Position numbers and translations under genes: made by a program | Notes under the pieces: model-generated | Databases searched by the model: none | What the model was told of the DNA's origin: nothing | Seen by the model: the letters and a program-made list of their open reading frames with translations, nothing else | Part shown: one piece after another, positions 52,471-64,000 of the stretch | Layout: each line of letters begins with the position of its first letter | Numbering within the stretch: position 1 is the stretch's first letter | Source of the DNA: Parashewanella curva | GTDB taxonomy: Bacteria > Pseudomonadota > Gammaproteobacteria > Enterobacterales > Shewanellaceae | Direction: 5' to 3' | Assembly (NCBI RefSeq): GCF_003675895.1 | Contig: NZ_ML014760.1 | Location: 1-64,000, forward strand | DNA: 64,000 bases

Positions 52471-53903
52471 TTTGTACGGCTAGTCAGTGGTACATCAATA
52501 ATCTGGTACAACTCTTTTTGATACTCTGTTCGATTCGTTTCTGCTAATGGCTTTAACTCTTCAGTGAAGAGGTAATCTTCAAAGTAGAGCTGACCAATCT
52601 CATCAGGCTCTCGATACTTTATTGATTTCATATTATTGAGTGGATCAAAAGCACCTTCTCGATATACTTCCCCGAAACAAGTGATCTCATTCAGTCCGAC
52701 GAATATTTTTACGTCTGCCGTCATAACCTCAAATAAGTTATTATCTTCTAGCAGCTCTGCAGGGGTTTTGGACTCGATATGAAACTCAAATAGATGGCAT
52801 TGCTCAGAAACAATGGAAAACACTTTAGTTCTTACAGTATGCTTTTGTGCAAAGCCATTGCTAAAATGTCTAAAAACATCGCCTTCAAAAGACTGACAAG
52901 CCAACATTTTTTTAAAACCAGCTTGAAATGGGTTACTTACTTCAGCAGCCACTACCCGTTCATATTTACTCTGGGCATTTTCATCACCTCGCTCCATCAC
53001 AGTTACACCACCATCTGGAGAAATAAAGGTATATTCACATCGAGGTAAATCTATTTTGAACTGTTTATCAAAGAATGCTGAACCTCTAGTCTGATAATAC
53101 TTAAGTAATTCTTGCTGTAATGTCGCGGCACCTCGATCTTCAACAACACGAACAAGCTGACCTATTTGCATCCTCGCGCCATTGATTACAGGTTCACTTT
53201 TATTTATTGATGGCTTTAACGGTTGTAAAGAAAACAGAGCTACGTATCTGGGATCAGCCAAATGAGTTTTGAGTTCTTCGTAGGCGTTATACCTCTGATA
53301 AGCAGGTGTATCATCACTGGCAAATTGAACAAAAAGCCATTTAACCCTCTTCAATTGGGTGCTTTTGAAATATTTATTCAGAGGAAGACAGTCAGCTTTA
53401 AGCTTCGCAAATTCAATATCCACTGTCATGACACTATCGACGTACTCCCAATCTGGTAGCTCTAGAGATTCAGTGGTGCTTGATGAGAGAGTTTGTTCAA
53501 CAAGATCACAATCCACTAGAGTTTGCTCGATATGGAACACCTGAAGCAATATTGAACCGTTCTCAAATGGTTGTAAGCTGAAATGATCACAAAATGCAGG
53601 TTTAACTAGTTCTAGTAACTGCCCATAAGCTTGAAGTTTACTTTTTGATGAACACGTATCGTGACCAATAATAAGTAACAGTTCTAGTGCGACTGCTTGA
53701 GCTTTATCCTCAAAGGCTACTAGAGCACGATAAACATCATTACGCATAGCATTTTTATAGCTTTCAGTTAACCCTTGTGGCTGAGAAATACCTGCAAAAC
53801 TCAGTGCTAACTCTTCTTTCTTATCTTGTGCCGATGTCAATTCATCATCAGTTTTATCAAACCTGGTGCTAACAGATTGACCACCTACAGCTCCTGTGGA
53901 CAT
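52458..53903 (-). CDS. Unknown protein with two KLxAY-type repeat units
   Basis: The 481-residue product is not recognised. It contains the motif twice: K-L-Q-A-Y-G-Q-L then K-P-A-F-C-D-H-F-S-L-Q-P (about residue 105), and R-Y-N-A-Y-E-E-L then Y-V-A-L-F-S-L-Q-P-L (about residue 220). The same unit occurs in the protein at 40208-41122. The N-terminus (S-T-G-A-V-G-G-Q-S-V-S-T) is Ser/Thr/Gly-rich and probably disordered. No signal peptide or membrane helix is seen. The frame is open to 53990, but those codons lie in an inverted-repeat element; ATG 53903 is chosen, with a GAGGAG 12 bp upstream. It sits between glyS and gyrB with the ankyrin gene. Confidence 0.75.
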   Translation of the reverse strand: MSTGAVGGQSVSTRFDKTDDELTSAQDKKEELALSFAGISQPQGLTESYKNAMRNDVYRALVAFEDKAQAVALELLLIIGHDTCSSKSKLQAYGQLLELVKPAFCDHFSLQPFENGSILLQVFHIEQTLVDCDLVEQTLSSSTTESLELPDWEYVDSVMTVDIEFAKLKADCLPLNKYFKSTQLKRVKWLFVQFASDDTPAYQRYNAYEELKTHLADPRYVALFSLQPLKPSINKSEPVINGARMQIGQLVRVVEDRGAATLQQELLKYYQTRGSAFFDKQFKIDLPRCEYTFISPDGGVTVMERGDENAQSKYERVVAAEVSNPFQAGFKKMLACQSFEGDVFRHFSNGFAQKHTVRTKVFSIVSEQCHLFEFHIESKTPAELLEDNNLFEVMTADVKIFVGLNEITCFGEVYREGAFDPLNNMKSIKYREPDEIGQLYFEDYLFTEELKPLAETNRTEYQKELYQIIDVPLTSRTKKGK

Positions 53904-54355
53904 AATTATCTTTAACTCCTCATTTTGAATATATACTCGTGATACCTGAAGATGCAGGATTTCAGCGAGAATTAATTGACATTTAGGCAAGGCACTTACC
54001 TGTAGTAATAGTTATTCTATTACAAAGGAAATTAACGCAGTATAAATGGCAATTAAACTCGCACTACGTGGGCTTTTCAGCATTGATTCTTCTTTGTTGT
54101 GAAAGCTTGAATTAGCCCGCTAGTTCTGCACTTTCACGCCTCGAATAATACAACGCTGAATAAGCCCTGAAAGTTGCATTTTCAAGTATCACGAGTATAG
54201 ATAGTATTCAAACTCATAAGGTGAATGTTTTTTGAGCATGGCTACTCTTAAAAGATAAGCTTGATCAGCAAATTACATCAACTTATTTCCATTAAACTTA
54301 CTTCACAAAAGGTTCAGTTAAATTACCTAAGTCTGTTTAATACAAAATACTCTAT
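53904..54355. other. Intergenic region shared by the two accessory genes
   Basis: This 452-bp gap between divergent genes is mostly filled by the inverted-repeat element at 53932-54199. The remaining 156 bp before the ankyrin gene is AT-rich. A possible TTGATC-N17-TATTTC pair lies near 54259-54287 but is weak. Confidence 0.5.
53932..54199. repeat. 268-bp MITE-like inverted-repeat element
   Basis: The left arm from 53932 (TATACTCGTGATAC, then TGAA and ATGCA) is repeated inverted at the right end up to 54199, about 34 bp with few differences. No transposase frame is inside. The left end is 28 bp from the start codon of the 481-residue protein, so the element may supply its promoter. Confidence 0.82.
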
Positions 54356-56788
54356 GTGAGCGAACACAGCACAAATGACAACATGGCAACAGTAAGCAGT
54401 GATACCACTTCGGTTCGGATTTCTCCTGTAGAATTGGGGAACATGGCTGAGAAATATGACGAATCACAATTTGATAGGATCCCTCAAGCAATAACAAACC
54501 AACTGATAGTACTTAACTCATTGATTTCTATTCAGCCACTACTGAATGATATCAATCAATTAGACGGCTCTATTGTACAAAATTATGACTGGCAATGCGC
54601 CATGTTGATAATGTTGAAAGAACTTAAGGATTGCTTGTTTACCCATAAGAACACCCCAAACTCTTGGCAGCTTACAAATAGCCAGATTAACTTCCTCTTT
54701 TGTTTTGTCTACCAACCTCAATGTGCAGTAATGTTGCTACTCGGAGTAAAAAAAGGGCTTGATCTTAATAGCGTAATATCCTCAATCACTGGTTTAGGAA
54801 CACCGATACATTCACTAGCAGAAATAGAGCTAATTTTACACATAACCTCTACAGCACCCATTGCTTCTTCTGAAATCCCATACACCATCCAAATGGGACT
54901 ATCAATACCTCAAAAAACTAAAAATGGAATTGATAGGATGATTACGATACATGAAGAATTACAATCTTATATTGCACGCAATAGCTTAAATGATGTGGTA
55001 TACGAACAAGAACAAAGCCGCCTTCAATTAGAATCATTATGGAAATGTAATCAACAACTTTGGCAGTTATTATCAGAAACAACAGTGGCGGCAATAATGG
55101 ATAGCTTTACCACCATGTTAAGCCAGTATCAAGCATTCCCTTTTTGCCTCACAACCATTAAACAAGTAGTAAAAACATTCTTATCCGAGAAAGGCAATGA
55201 AAATGAGATGGAAATGGCTCAATGGCTTAACAGTAAAGAGTGCTCTTCATTGACAAATGACGAAAGAGAAGTCATTTCTCCCTTAGCACTTTCCAAAGAC
55301 ACCGTTTTATCTTGGATACGTTTATCTCTAAAATGGAAACAGTTAATTAATATAACTCTATTCCTACGCCAACATCCTGAAGCTATTCATCTTTCTACTT
55401 GCGAGGACATCACCGCTTGGCTTGATAAAGAACCCAATAACCCAGAACTTCAATGCACATTGCTTTTTGCCTGTTGCCAATGTGGGGATAAAGAACATCT
55501 GTCGTACCTTATAAACGAACTTCCAAACTGGCAGTCATTTAAAGGTCTTGGTGATCAAAGTCTATTGCACCACGCGTGCTATCATGATCAACAAGCCATC
55601 ATTTCTGATCTTCTTCAAGCGGAGCACTATATAGATGTGGTGGATGCTAAAGGCTACACACCACTACATTATGCGGTAAAACAAGGGAATCTGGATTGCG
55701 TAAAACGTCTGATGGCTCACGGAGCCTGTTGCGAGCAATACGTTGAAAATACAAAGCAGACTATTTTTCATATTGCGGTAGAGACTGGGCAAGATCATGT
55801 ATTGGCATGGTTATTAACGCAAAAAAATCTTGAATCAACAATCATATCATTTGATGCAAAAGGCTTTTCCCCTGCACATTTAGCAGCAAAATTAGGCAAT
55901 AAAAAAGCACTTATTTTATTGTGCTTTAAACCTCTTACTCCTTTACAACTCAATGTGCAGACCTTATCTCAAAGTGGGCATAACTTAATGCACATTGCCA
56001 TTTATTTTGAGCACCAAGAGATTATCGATCTGTTGTGGGACAAAGGCCTTAGAACAATCGAAACAGGTAAGAAAAACTTATTAATGTTGGCAACACAAGC
56101 TAAACTGCCGAGTCTCATTCATCGTTTAATGAATCATAATCCTGGCTTTATGCAAGCCGCATTACTAACAAACGGAGTGACACCATTACATATTGCGGCA
56201 CAAAACAATGATTACGAATCGTTAGCCGCATTACTCAGTTATGACATTGCCATAGCGAAAATAAATCAAGCGGCTTCTATGACCTTGTTACTTAATGTCA
56301 ATCAACACACCATTTCAATAAGTGGACAGGTAACTCCACTCCACTTAGCCATTGCCAATCACAGCAATAGTGCATTGCAGCTGCTGTTGTCTATTCGAAT
56401 GTCGGGTAGCACACGACGCGCACTCAATTGTAATTTATCGTTAAAAGACGAACACAATTGCTACCCGATTCATATTGCAGCATTAACTGCTAACCAAGTA
56501 GCCATTAAAAAATTGCTTGATAATGATGTCTATATAATGGCTAGGCTTGAGCTTCGTGTTGATGAAACGACTGTAGAACTGTATACCCCATGGGGAATAG
56601 CAGAAAAATATTGGCCCACCAGTAAAAGTAGAATGCTCAAAAAGCTCTTTAAAGAGTATTTACAGACAAAAGAAGGCCACCAAGACTTACCGAACAGTAA
56701 AATATCCATGTTATGTCCAGATACAAAAAAGGGATCTGAACAGATCCCTTTTGTTGGTCGTCGACGCATACCTCGTCGACTAACTTGA
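54356..56788 (+). CDS. Ankyrin-repeat protein
   Basis: The 810-residue protein has a Ser/Thr-rich N-terminus, an unassigned helical region to about residue 390, and about nine ankyrin repeats (about 400-730; e.g. G-Y-T-P-L-H-Y-A-V, G-F-S-P-A-H-L-A-A, G-V-T-P-L-H-I-A-A). Ankyrin repeats bind proteins and are frequent in effectors delivered into eukaryotic cells, so an effector role is possible but unproven. The start is GTG 54356 or ATG 54383; neither has a strong ribosome site. The last 20 codons run through the gyrB terminator and a GTCGACG/CGTCGAC hairpin, and the stop lies 8 bp from the gyrB stop. It is an insertion in the conserved glyS-gyrB interval. Confidence 0.85.
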   Translation: MSEHSTNDNMATVSSDTTSVRISPVELGNMAEKYDESQFDRIPQAITNQLIVLNSLISIQPLLNDINQLDGSIVQNYDWQCAMLIMLKELKDCLFTHKNTPNSWQLTNSQINFLFCFVYQPQCAVMLLLGVKKGLDLNSVISSITGLGTPIHSLAEIELILHITSTAPIASSEIPYTIQMGLSIPQKTKNGIDRMITIHEELQSYIARNSLNDVVYEQEQSRLQLESLWKCNQQLWQLLSETTVAAIMDSFTTMLSQYQAFPFCLTTIKQVVKTFLSEKGNENEMEMAQWLNSKECSSLTNDEREVISPLALSKDTVLSWIRLSLKWKQLINITLFLRQHPEAIHLSTCEDITAWLDKEPNNPELQCTLLFACCQCGDKEHLSYLINELPNWQSFKGLGDQSLLHHACYHDQQAIISDLLQAEHYIDVVDAKGYTPLHYAVKQGNLDCVKRLMAHGACCEQYVENTKQTIFHIAVETGQDHVLAWLLTQKNLESTIISFDAKGFSPAHLAAKLGNKKALILLCFKPLTPLQLNVQTLSQSGHNLMHIAIYFEHQEIIDLLWDKGLRTIETGKKNLLMLATQAKLPSLIHRLMNHNPGFMQAALLTNGVTPLHIAAQNNDYESLAALLSYDIAIAKINQAASMTLLLNVNQHTISISGQVTPLHLAIANHSNSALQLLLSIRMSGSTRRALNCNLSLKDEHNCYPIHIAALTANQVAIKKLLDNDVYIMARLELRVDETTVELYTPWGIAEKYWPTSKSRMLKKLFKEYLQTKEGHQDLPNSKISMLCPDTKKGSEQIPFVGRRRIPRRLT
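56725..56752 (-). terminator. Terminator of gyrB, inside the ankyrin gene
   Basis: GGGATCT-GAAC-AGATCCC (56731-56748) has A-runs on its left, so the minus-strand RNA ends in TTTTTT. It overlaps the 3' coding end of the convergent ankyrin gene and may act on both strands. Confidence 0.85.
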
Positions 56789-56795
56789 AACGGGT

Positions 56796-59219
<2,424 letters not shown>

Positions 59220-59239
59220 TCAATAATAACCTAAACCAT

Positions 59240-60334
59240 TCACAATGAAGTGGCGTCCTTAACCGTAACATTTCCCTGTTCCATGTGAAACATTTGTGCT
59301 GGAGGGCTATGTAACGAATCCGTGATCGCAGTCGGTTCGATGGCGGTAACAAACACTTGTGCCTCGGTTTCTAATAACTGCGATAGTAATAATTGTCGGT
59401 GTTTGCTATCTAACTCCGACGGCAAATCGTCAACCAAATACACACTGCTTTTGTCGATTTGCTGTTTTAATAATTTGCCTTGTGCAATACGAAGCGCACA
59501 CACAAGTAACTTTAATTGACCTCGGGATAACGCATCTTGTACTGGTAGATTCCCTACCCGTAATCGCAAGTCAGCTTTATGAGCACCACTGCTGGTGTGA
59601 CCGGCGGCTAAATCCCGCTGATATTGACTGTAAAGCACGGTAGCATAAGGGGTTTTCTTATCCCAACCTTGAGTAAAACTGATCTTAACTTCGACCTGAG
59701 GTAAAAACTTATCAATTATACCTGTTAACACCGCATTTAACGAGTCAACATAGTGACTTCTGATCTCTGTGACAGCTTCAGTATAACGAACCAGCTCCGC
59801 ATCCCAAACCTTTAATGTATCTTGACTGGCTTGTTGCTTAAGTAATTGATTACGTTGTTTGAGAATCCGTCTGACGTTTCCCCAAACTCCGTGGAACTGA
59901 TGATCGGAATGAAATGCTCCCCAATCGATAAACTGGCGTCTGGCTTTCGGACCTTCAAATAATAAAGAAAAGCTTTCTGGGGTGATAACTTGAATTGGCA
60001 GCGTTTCGGCAAGTTCGGATAACCGCTTAAGTTTCTCACCTTGTAAGCGAACGTCAATATCACCACTGCGATAACGTCTTAACCCTAACTTCATATTGCC
60101 TTCTGGCTGATTAAGCTCGGCAAATAACGTCAGTTCATTGGCATCAAATTGAATAACACGCTGGCTAAGATGACTTCGAAACGAGCGCCCCATTCCCAAA
60201 AAATAAATGGCTTCCAACACACTGGTTTTACCGCTGCCATTTTCACCACAAATTAAATTCAGCCCGGCGTCAAATTGCAGCCGAGCAGAATGAATATTAC
60301 GAAATTGATGGATATTAAGTTGAGTTAAACTCAT
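59240..60334 (-). CDS. recF: Recombination protein RecF
   Basis: SMC-like ATPase that loads RecA at single-strand gaps with RecOR. The 364-residue protein has Walker A G-E-N-G-S-G-K-T near residue 30 and the ABC signature L-S-R-G-Q-L-K. The conserved D-D-L-P-S-E-L-D box near the C-terminus is complete. It is the middle gene of dnaN-recF-gyrB. Confidence 0.98.
   Translation of the reverse strand: MSLTQLNIHQFRNIHSARLQFDAGLNLICGENGSGKTSVLEAIYFLGMGRSFRSHLSQRVIQFDANELTLFAELNQPEGNMKLGLRRYRSGDIDVRLQGEKLKRLSELAETLPIQVITPESFSLLFEGPKARRQFIDWGAFHSDHQFHGVWGNVRRILKQRNQLLKQQASQDTLKVWDAELVRYTEAVTEIRSHYVDSLNAVLTGIIDKFLPQVEVKISFTQGWDKKTPYATVLYSQYQRDLAAGHTSSGAHKADLRLRVGNLPVQDALSRGQLKLLVCALRIAQGKLLKQQIDKSSVYLVDDLPSELDSKHRQLLLSQLLETEAQVFVTAIEPTAITDSLHSPPAQMFHMEQGNVTVKDATSL
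59277..59292. promoter_or_regulatory. Possible degenerate parS inside recF
   Basis: TGTTCCATGTGAAACA differs from the parS consensus at two positions and lies in the 3' coding end of recF. It is offered only as a candidate weak ParB site. Confidence 0.3.
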
Positions 60335-60358
60335 ACAGCCTAATAGACAAATGAGCCA

Positions 60359-61459
60359 CTACAGGCGCATTGGCATCACCACATACATGGAATCTTCTTC
60401 CTCGTGGTTTTCAATCAGTGCACTGGAGTTGTTATCAATAAGGGTAATTCGGACATCTTCGGCACGAATATGGTTAAGCACATCCAATAGATAACTGACA
60501 TTGAAGCCGATTTCCAATAGATCATTGTCATAATCAATATCTACCATTTCTTCCGCTTCTTCCTGCTCTGGGTTATTGGCGGTGATTTTCATCAAGCCTG
60601 ACTCAATGGCAATACGAACACCACGGAACTTTTCATTGGATAAAATAGAAGCACGCAATAAGGCTTGCTTTAAGGCATTACGACTGGCAATCACCATTTT
60701 GGTGCCGCCTTTTGGCAGTACACGTTGGTAATCAGGGAAACGACCATCCACCAATTTACTGGTAAATACCGCCGTATCTGTGGTGATTCGAATAGCATTA
60801 TCACCAATGGCAATGGTGACATCTTTATCTTCATCATCCAACAAACGAAGCATTTCCATTACGCCTTTACGAGGCACAATTACTTGCTTTTCAGGTAATG
60901 ACGCTTCTACGGTTTTATGGCTAAGAGCCAAACGGTGACCATCAGTAGCAACCGCACGTAGGACGCTACCATCGGTTTCCATCAACAAACCGTTGAGGTA
61001 ATAACGCACATCTTGGTTCGCCATCGAAAATTGAGTCGAATCAATCACGGTTTTTAAGGTACCTTGCTTAAGGCTAAACTCAATATCGGCATCAAAGCTT
61101 TCTACATTTGGGTATTCATCAGCCGGTAATGTCGCTAATGAAAAACGACTGCGACCACAACGAAGTAAAGCTTTACTTTCTTGAAGTTCAAAGTGAAGTT
61201 CGGTTTGCTCAGGAAGAGATTTAACAATATCTAATAGCTTTTTGGCTGGAACGGTAATGCGTGATTCTTCTGCATCTGTGTTAAGAGTTGCTTCACCCAC
61301 CAACTCCACTTCTAAGTCAGTACCTGTAACCCGAAGTAAGTTATCACTAACTTCCATTAAAACATTAGATAAGATAGGCATATTACTTCTTTTTTCTACT
61401 GCACCACTGACTAATTGCAATGGTTTTAATAGCGCATCCCTATCAATAGAAAATTTCAT
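60359..61459 (-). CDS. dnaN: DNA polymerase III beta sliding clamp
   Basis: Ring-shaped clamp that tethers polymerase III to DNA. The 366-residue protein starts M-K-F-S-I-D-R-D-A-L-L-K-P-L and ends Y-V-V-M-P-M-R-L, both family hallmarks. AGGGAGC precedes the ATG. It follows dnaA by 163 bp. Confidence 0.99.
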   Translation of the reverse strand: MKFSIDRDALLKPLQLVSGAVEKRSNMPILSNVLMEVSDNLLRVTGTDLEVELVGEATLNTDAEESRITVPAKKLLDIVKSLPEQTELHFELQESKALLRCGRSRFSLATLPADEYPNVESFDADIEFSLKQGTLKTVIDSTQFSMANQDVRYYLNGLLMETDGSVLRAVATDGHRLALSHKTVEASLPEKQVIVPRKGVMEMLRLLDDEDKDVTIAIGDNAIRITTDTAVFTSKLVDGRFPDYQRVLPKGGTKMVIASRNALKQALLRASILSNEKFRGVRIAIESGLMKITANNPEQEEAEEMVDIDYDNDLLEIGFNVSYLLDVLNHIRAEDVRITLIDNNSSALIENHEEEDSMYVVMPMRL

Positions 61460-61622
61460 ATGTCTAGCTCCCTGATGGTTACCTTATAGCGTTTGGATTT
61501 TGCGTGTCGTGATCGACAAAGTAATTCTATTATTATTCAATTAATTCATAAACACTAGCTTCGACAGAAATAACGTCTTTATCACTTCGCTTAGTGTTTA
61601 TTTTAACGACAATATTCTGTAG

Positions 61623-62996
61623 CTAAGACGATAACGTACGGATCAAATTGGCGTAATCTTCTTTAATATCGTGGCTTTCTTCTCTCAGCTGCGCAATCTT
61701 ACGGCATGCATGTAATACCGTAGTGTGGTCACGGCCACCAAAGGCATCGCCAATTTCTGGTAAACTCTGGTTGGTCAGCTCTTTCGCTAAGGCCATCGCT
61801 ACCTGTCGTGGTCTTGCAACACTGCGGGAGCGACGCTTAGACAACATATCAGCCATCTTAATTTTGTAGTATTCCGCTACCGTCTTTTGAATATTATCCA
61901 CCGTCACTAATTTTTCTTGTAACGCCAGTAAATCTCGTAACGCTTCACGCACAAAATCAATAGTAATTGGACGACCAGTAAAGTTGGCATTGGCAATCAC
62001 ACGGTTCAACGCCCCTTCCAACTCACGAACATTAGAACGTAAACGTTTAGCAATAAAAAACGCCACCTCATCTGGCAACACAATGCCACTTTCTTCAGCT
62101 TTACGCATTAAAATCGCCACACGAGTTTCAAGCTCAGGGGGTTCAATGGCAACGGTTAAGCCCCAACCAAAACGGGATTTTAAGCGATCTTCTACGCCAT
62201 CAATTTCTTTAGGATAACGATCTGAAGTAAGGATGATCTGATGATTACCTTCAAGCAAGGCGTTAAAGGTATGGAAGAATTCTTCTTGGGAACGATCTTT
62301 ATTGGCAAAAAACTGAATATCATCAATAAACAGCGCATCAACACTACGGTAATAACGCTTAAAATCTTCAATGGCATTATTTTGTAGGGCTTTGACCATA
62401 TCTTGCACAAAACGCTCAGAGTGCATATACACCACTTTAGCATCAGGCTTGTTTTTGATAATGCCATTGCCCACAGCATGCAATAAGTGGGTTTTACCTA
62501 AACCAGTACCACCATATAAAAACAACGGATTATATGCACCACCAGGGTTTTCAGCTACTTGCAAAGCTGCTGCTTTACCTAACTGGTTTGATTTACCTTC
62601 TACGAAATTATCAAACTGATACGTAGGATTGATATTACTACGATGATTTGGGTTTGCCGCTTGAGGTGACGCCGAGTTTGATTTTTTAGGTTTCGCAGCC
62701 TTAGGCTCAACAGCAGGTGCAGCACTGACTGTCGAAGGCGTTTTTACCGCCGGCTTACTGCCGATATCAAAGCGTAACTTCGGAGCGTCGGCTCCCATCT
62801 GCTCAATAAAGAATTGATTAATAATGCTGAGGTATTTATCCCTAACCCAATCCAGCACAAAGCGGTTTGGTGCATACAACACCAAGGTTTCCCCATCCAT
62901 TTCAGCTTGTAACGGTCGAATCCACATACTGAACTGCTGAGCAGGAAGCTCATCTTGCAGTCGCCCGATACACTGTTGCCAAAGTGAAACTGCCAC
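61623..62996 (-). CDS. dnaA: Chromosomal replication initiator DnaA
   Basis: AAA+ initiator that binds DnaA boxes and opens the origin. The 457-residue protein has an N-terminal DnaB-interaction domain ([11 protein letters not shown]), a Pro/Ala-rich linker and Walker A G-G-T-G-L-G-K-T. The C-terminal signature [11 protein letters not shown] is also present. The start is GTG at 62996, as in E. coli. The upstream 460 bp is dense in GATC sites and holds a DnaA box, consistent with autoregulation. Confidence 0.99.
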   Translation of the reverse strand: MAVSLWQQCIGRLQDELPAQQFSMWIRPLQAEMDGETLVLYAPNRFVLDWVRDKYLSIINQFFIEQMGADAPKLRFDIGSKPAVKTPSTVSAAPAVEPKAAKPKKSNSASPQAANPNHRSNINPTYQFDNFVEGKSNQLGKAAALQVAENPGGAYNPLFLYGGTGLGKTHLLHAVGNGIIKNKPDAKVVYMHSERFVQDMVKALQNNAIEDFKRYYRSVDALFIDDIQFFANKDRSQEEFFHTFNALLEGNHQIILTSDRYPKEIDGVEDRLKSRFGWGLTVAIEPPELETRVAILMRKAEESGIVLPDEVAFFIAKRLRSNVRELEGALNRVIANANFTGRPITIDFVREALRDLLALQEKLVTVDNIQKTVAEYYKIKMADMLSKRRSRSVARPRQVAMALAKELTNQSLPEIGDAFGGRDHTTVLHACRKIAQLREESHDIKEDYANLIRTLSS

Positions 62997-63013
62997 TTAT
63001 TTCATCCCCAAAT

Positions 63014-63281
63014 GATCACCCGAAAGGTTAAATATTCTATAGTTTGTCGTCGAAGATCGCCATCTTTAAATGCATTTATCCCCAGATAGATCAAAAAGGT
63101 GAAAACCAGCGAGATCTTTTTCGATCACAAAAGATCACCTATTCGCTGATCTGTGCCAACCATGCCCTATAAATTGTGATCAGTCACGATCAAACGACTT
63201 GTTCTTTTAAAGTGTTATTTTTGCGATCAGATCACTAGATGTAGTGCTAACACACAGACTTATCCACAACTATTAGTGATC
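63014..63281. other. Candidate origin or dnaA control region
   Basis: Twelve GATC sites occur in 268 bp (starts at 63014, 63055, 63089, 63113, 63123, 63133, 63148, 63178, 63188, 63225, 63230, 63278), where about one is expected by chance. A perfect DnaA box TTATCCACA lies at 63260-63268 and a near match TTATCCCCA at 63076-63084. An AT-rich stretch follows at 63308-63330. This fits an oriC or a SeqA/DnaA-regulated dnaA promoter. The alternative is that oriC is near mnmG, as in E. coli and Vibrio. Confidence 0.6.
63260..63268 (+). promoter_or_regulatory. DnaA box
   Basis: TTATCCACA is identical to the strong R1/R4-type DnaA box of E. coli. Confidence 0.85.
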
Positions 63282-63340
63282 CTCTCTAATCCCCTGAAAG
63301 AGACAGTGAATATTATTTTAACACTTATTTTGCTTCCATA

Positions 63341-63369
63341 TTGACGGACAAACATAAAGTGATTACAAT
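63341..63369 (+). promoter_or_regulatory. Sigma-70 promoter of rpmH-rnpA
   Basis: TTGACG (63341-63346) and TACAAT (63364-63369) are 17 bp apart, about 90 bp before rpmH. Confidence 0.8.
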
Positions 63370-63459
63370 TCGCCCTCTTTTTGACCCTAGGTTCTGTTCT
63401 ATTTATATAGAAAAGGGCTAAAAGTCAGCTTAACTATAGATTAAAGACGGATTGCCAAA

Positions 63460-63597
63460 ATGAGTAAACGTACTTTCCAACCAAGCAACCTTAAGCGTAA
63501 GCGTTCTCACGGCTTCCGCGCCCGTATGGCTACTGTAGGTGGTCGTAAGGTTTTAGCACGTCGTCGTGCTAAAGGTCGCGCTCGTTTATCTGCTTAA
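63460..63597 (+). CDS. rpmH: 50S ribosomal protein L34
   Basis: The 45-residue, very basic protein reads [10 protein letters not shown] and ends R-A-R-L-S-A, matching bacterial L34. It is the first gene of the conserved rpmH-rnpA-yidD-yidC unit and ends 6 bp before rnpA. Confidence 0.98.
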
Positions 63598-63603
63598 TGT
63601 TTA

Positions 63604-63966
63604 ATGGCAGATAAACAACAAACCTTTCCGCGGGAGTTACGTCTGTTAACTCCCGCTCAATTTTCCACTGTTTTTTCTAATCCTATCAAGGCTTCTTCTG
63701 CTGAAATAACACTGTTAGCGGTCAGTAATGATCAAAATCATCCTCGTATGGGCTTAACGGTTCCTAAAAAGCAGGTGAAACTTGCCGTAGCTCGAAATCG
63801 AGTTAAGCGTATCATTCGTGACAGTTTTCGTTGTCATCAACATGATTTGCCAGCCATTGACATTGTGGTGTTGGTTCGTCATGGTGTAACTAAAATGGAT
63901 AACGCTGCTCTACATAAATTGGTGGAAAAATTATGGCGAAAGCTATGTCGCCGTTACAATGGATAG
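63604..63966 (+). CDS. rnpA: Ribonuclease P protein component
   Basis: Protein subunit of RNase P, which matures tRNA 5' ends with the RNA subunit. The 120-residue protein has [10 protein letters not shown] at the N-terminus and the RNR motif [10 protein letters not shown]. The next gene overlaps it by 34 bp. Confidence 0.97.
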   Translation: MADKQQTFPRELRLLTPAQFSTVFSNPIKASSAEITLLAVSNDQNHPRMGLTVPKKQVKLAVARNRVKRIIRDSFRCHQHDLPAIDIVVLVRHGVTKMDNAALHKLVEKLWRKLCRRYNG

Positions 63967-64000
63967 GCATAACACTCGTTCGTACCTACCAAATTGTGAT
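63933..64000 (+). CDS. yidD: Membrane protein insertion efficiency factor (partial)
   Basis: The frame from ATG 63933 reads [12 protein letters not shown] and continues L-V-R-T-Y-Q-I-V, matching the start of YidD, and is cut off by the window edge. It overlaps the rnpA end by 34 bp, a conserved arrangement. YidD assists YidC-dependent insertion of membrane proteins. Confidence 0.85.
   Translation, partial: MAKAMSPLQWIGITLVRTYQIV

Noticed and set aside
53904-53990. 29-residue N-terminal extension of the 481-residue protein
   Set aside because: Most of these codons come from the inverted-repeat element, and an ATG lies just outside it.

Overview
The window is chromosomal DNA of a marine-type gammaproteobacterium. 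The right end carries the replication-initiation block gyrB-recF-dnaN-dnaA-rpmH-rnpA-(yidD). Left of it lie glyQS, tag, tusA, fadBA and pepQ-yigZ-trkH-hemG. The left end has a complete type II secretion operon (gspC to gspN) next to hslR-hslO-pckA. From memory, this order fits Shewanella (Alteromonadales) best, with Vibrionaceae such as Photobacterium as the alternative. No search was run, so the genus is an inference. I saw no tRNA, rRNA, CRISPR array, transposase or phage gene.

Layout. 0.2-11.7 kb: gspC-N on the minus strand, ending in a strong terminator. 11.9-15 kb: hslR, hslO and pckA on the plus strand. 15-19.2 kb: a FliL-domain protein, ubiC, a GH63 glucosidase and a MarC-family protein. 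19.5-21.6 kb: a ZIP-like membrane protein and a lipid acyltransferase. 21.6-27.8 kb: lipopolysaccharide-core genes (GT25, GT4, a MurG-like GT, a heptosyltransferase, kdkA, waaA). 27.9-31.3 kb: a TetR regulator, then kbl-tdh-glpE. 31.3-34.2 kb: an isolated type III secretion export-gate cluster, sctR-S-T-U, with no other secretion genes beside it. 34.5-36 kb: a Wzi-like outer-membrane protein. 36.2-44.7 kb: pepQ-yigZ-trkH-hemG, an unknown protein, and fadBA. 44.9-52.4 kb: tusA, a very large beta-propeller amidohydrolase, tag and glyQS. 52.5-56.8 kb: two accessory genes (an unknown protein and an ankyrin-repeat protein) inserted between glyS and gyrB. 56.8-64 kb: the replication block.

The most unusual content is spread out. 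The orphan sctRSTU set has an extreme acidic tail on SctU. Two unlinked unknown proteins (304 and 481 aa) share a repeated motif (K-L-x-A-Y-x-Q-L, then K-P-x-F) and look like an undescribed paralogous family. A third accessory protein has about nine ankyrin repeats. Together these may be export-gate parts and candidate substrates of a type III system whose other parts lie outside the window, but that link is a hypothesis.

Two perfect 16-bp palindromes match the ParB-binding site parS (after fadA, and inside the terminator after the amidohydrolase gene). A 268-bp stretch between dnaA and rpmH holds twelve GATC sites and a perfect DnaA box, so it is an origin or dnaA-control candidate. Three MITE-like inverted-repeat elements are present. 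One of them encodes the identical last six residues of both convergent neighbours, UbiC and the GH63 enzyme.
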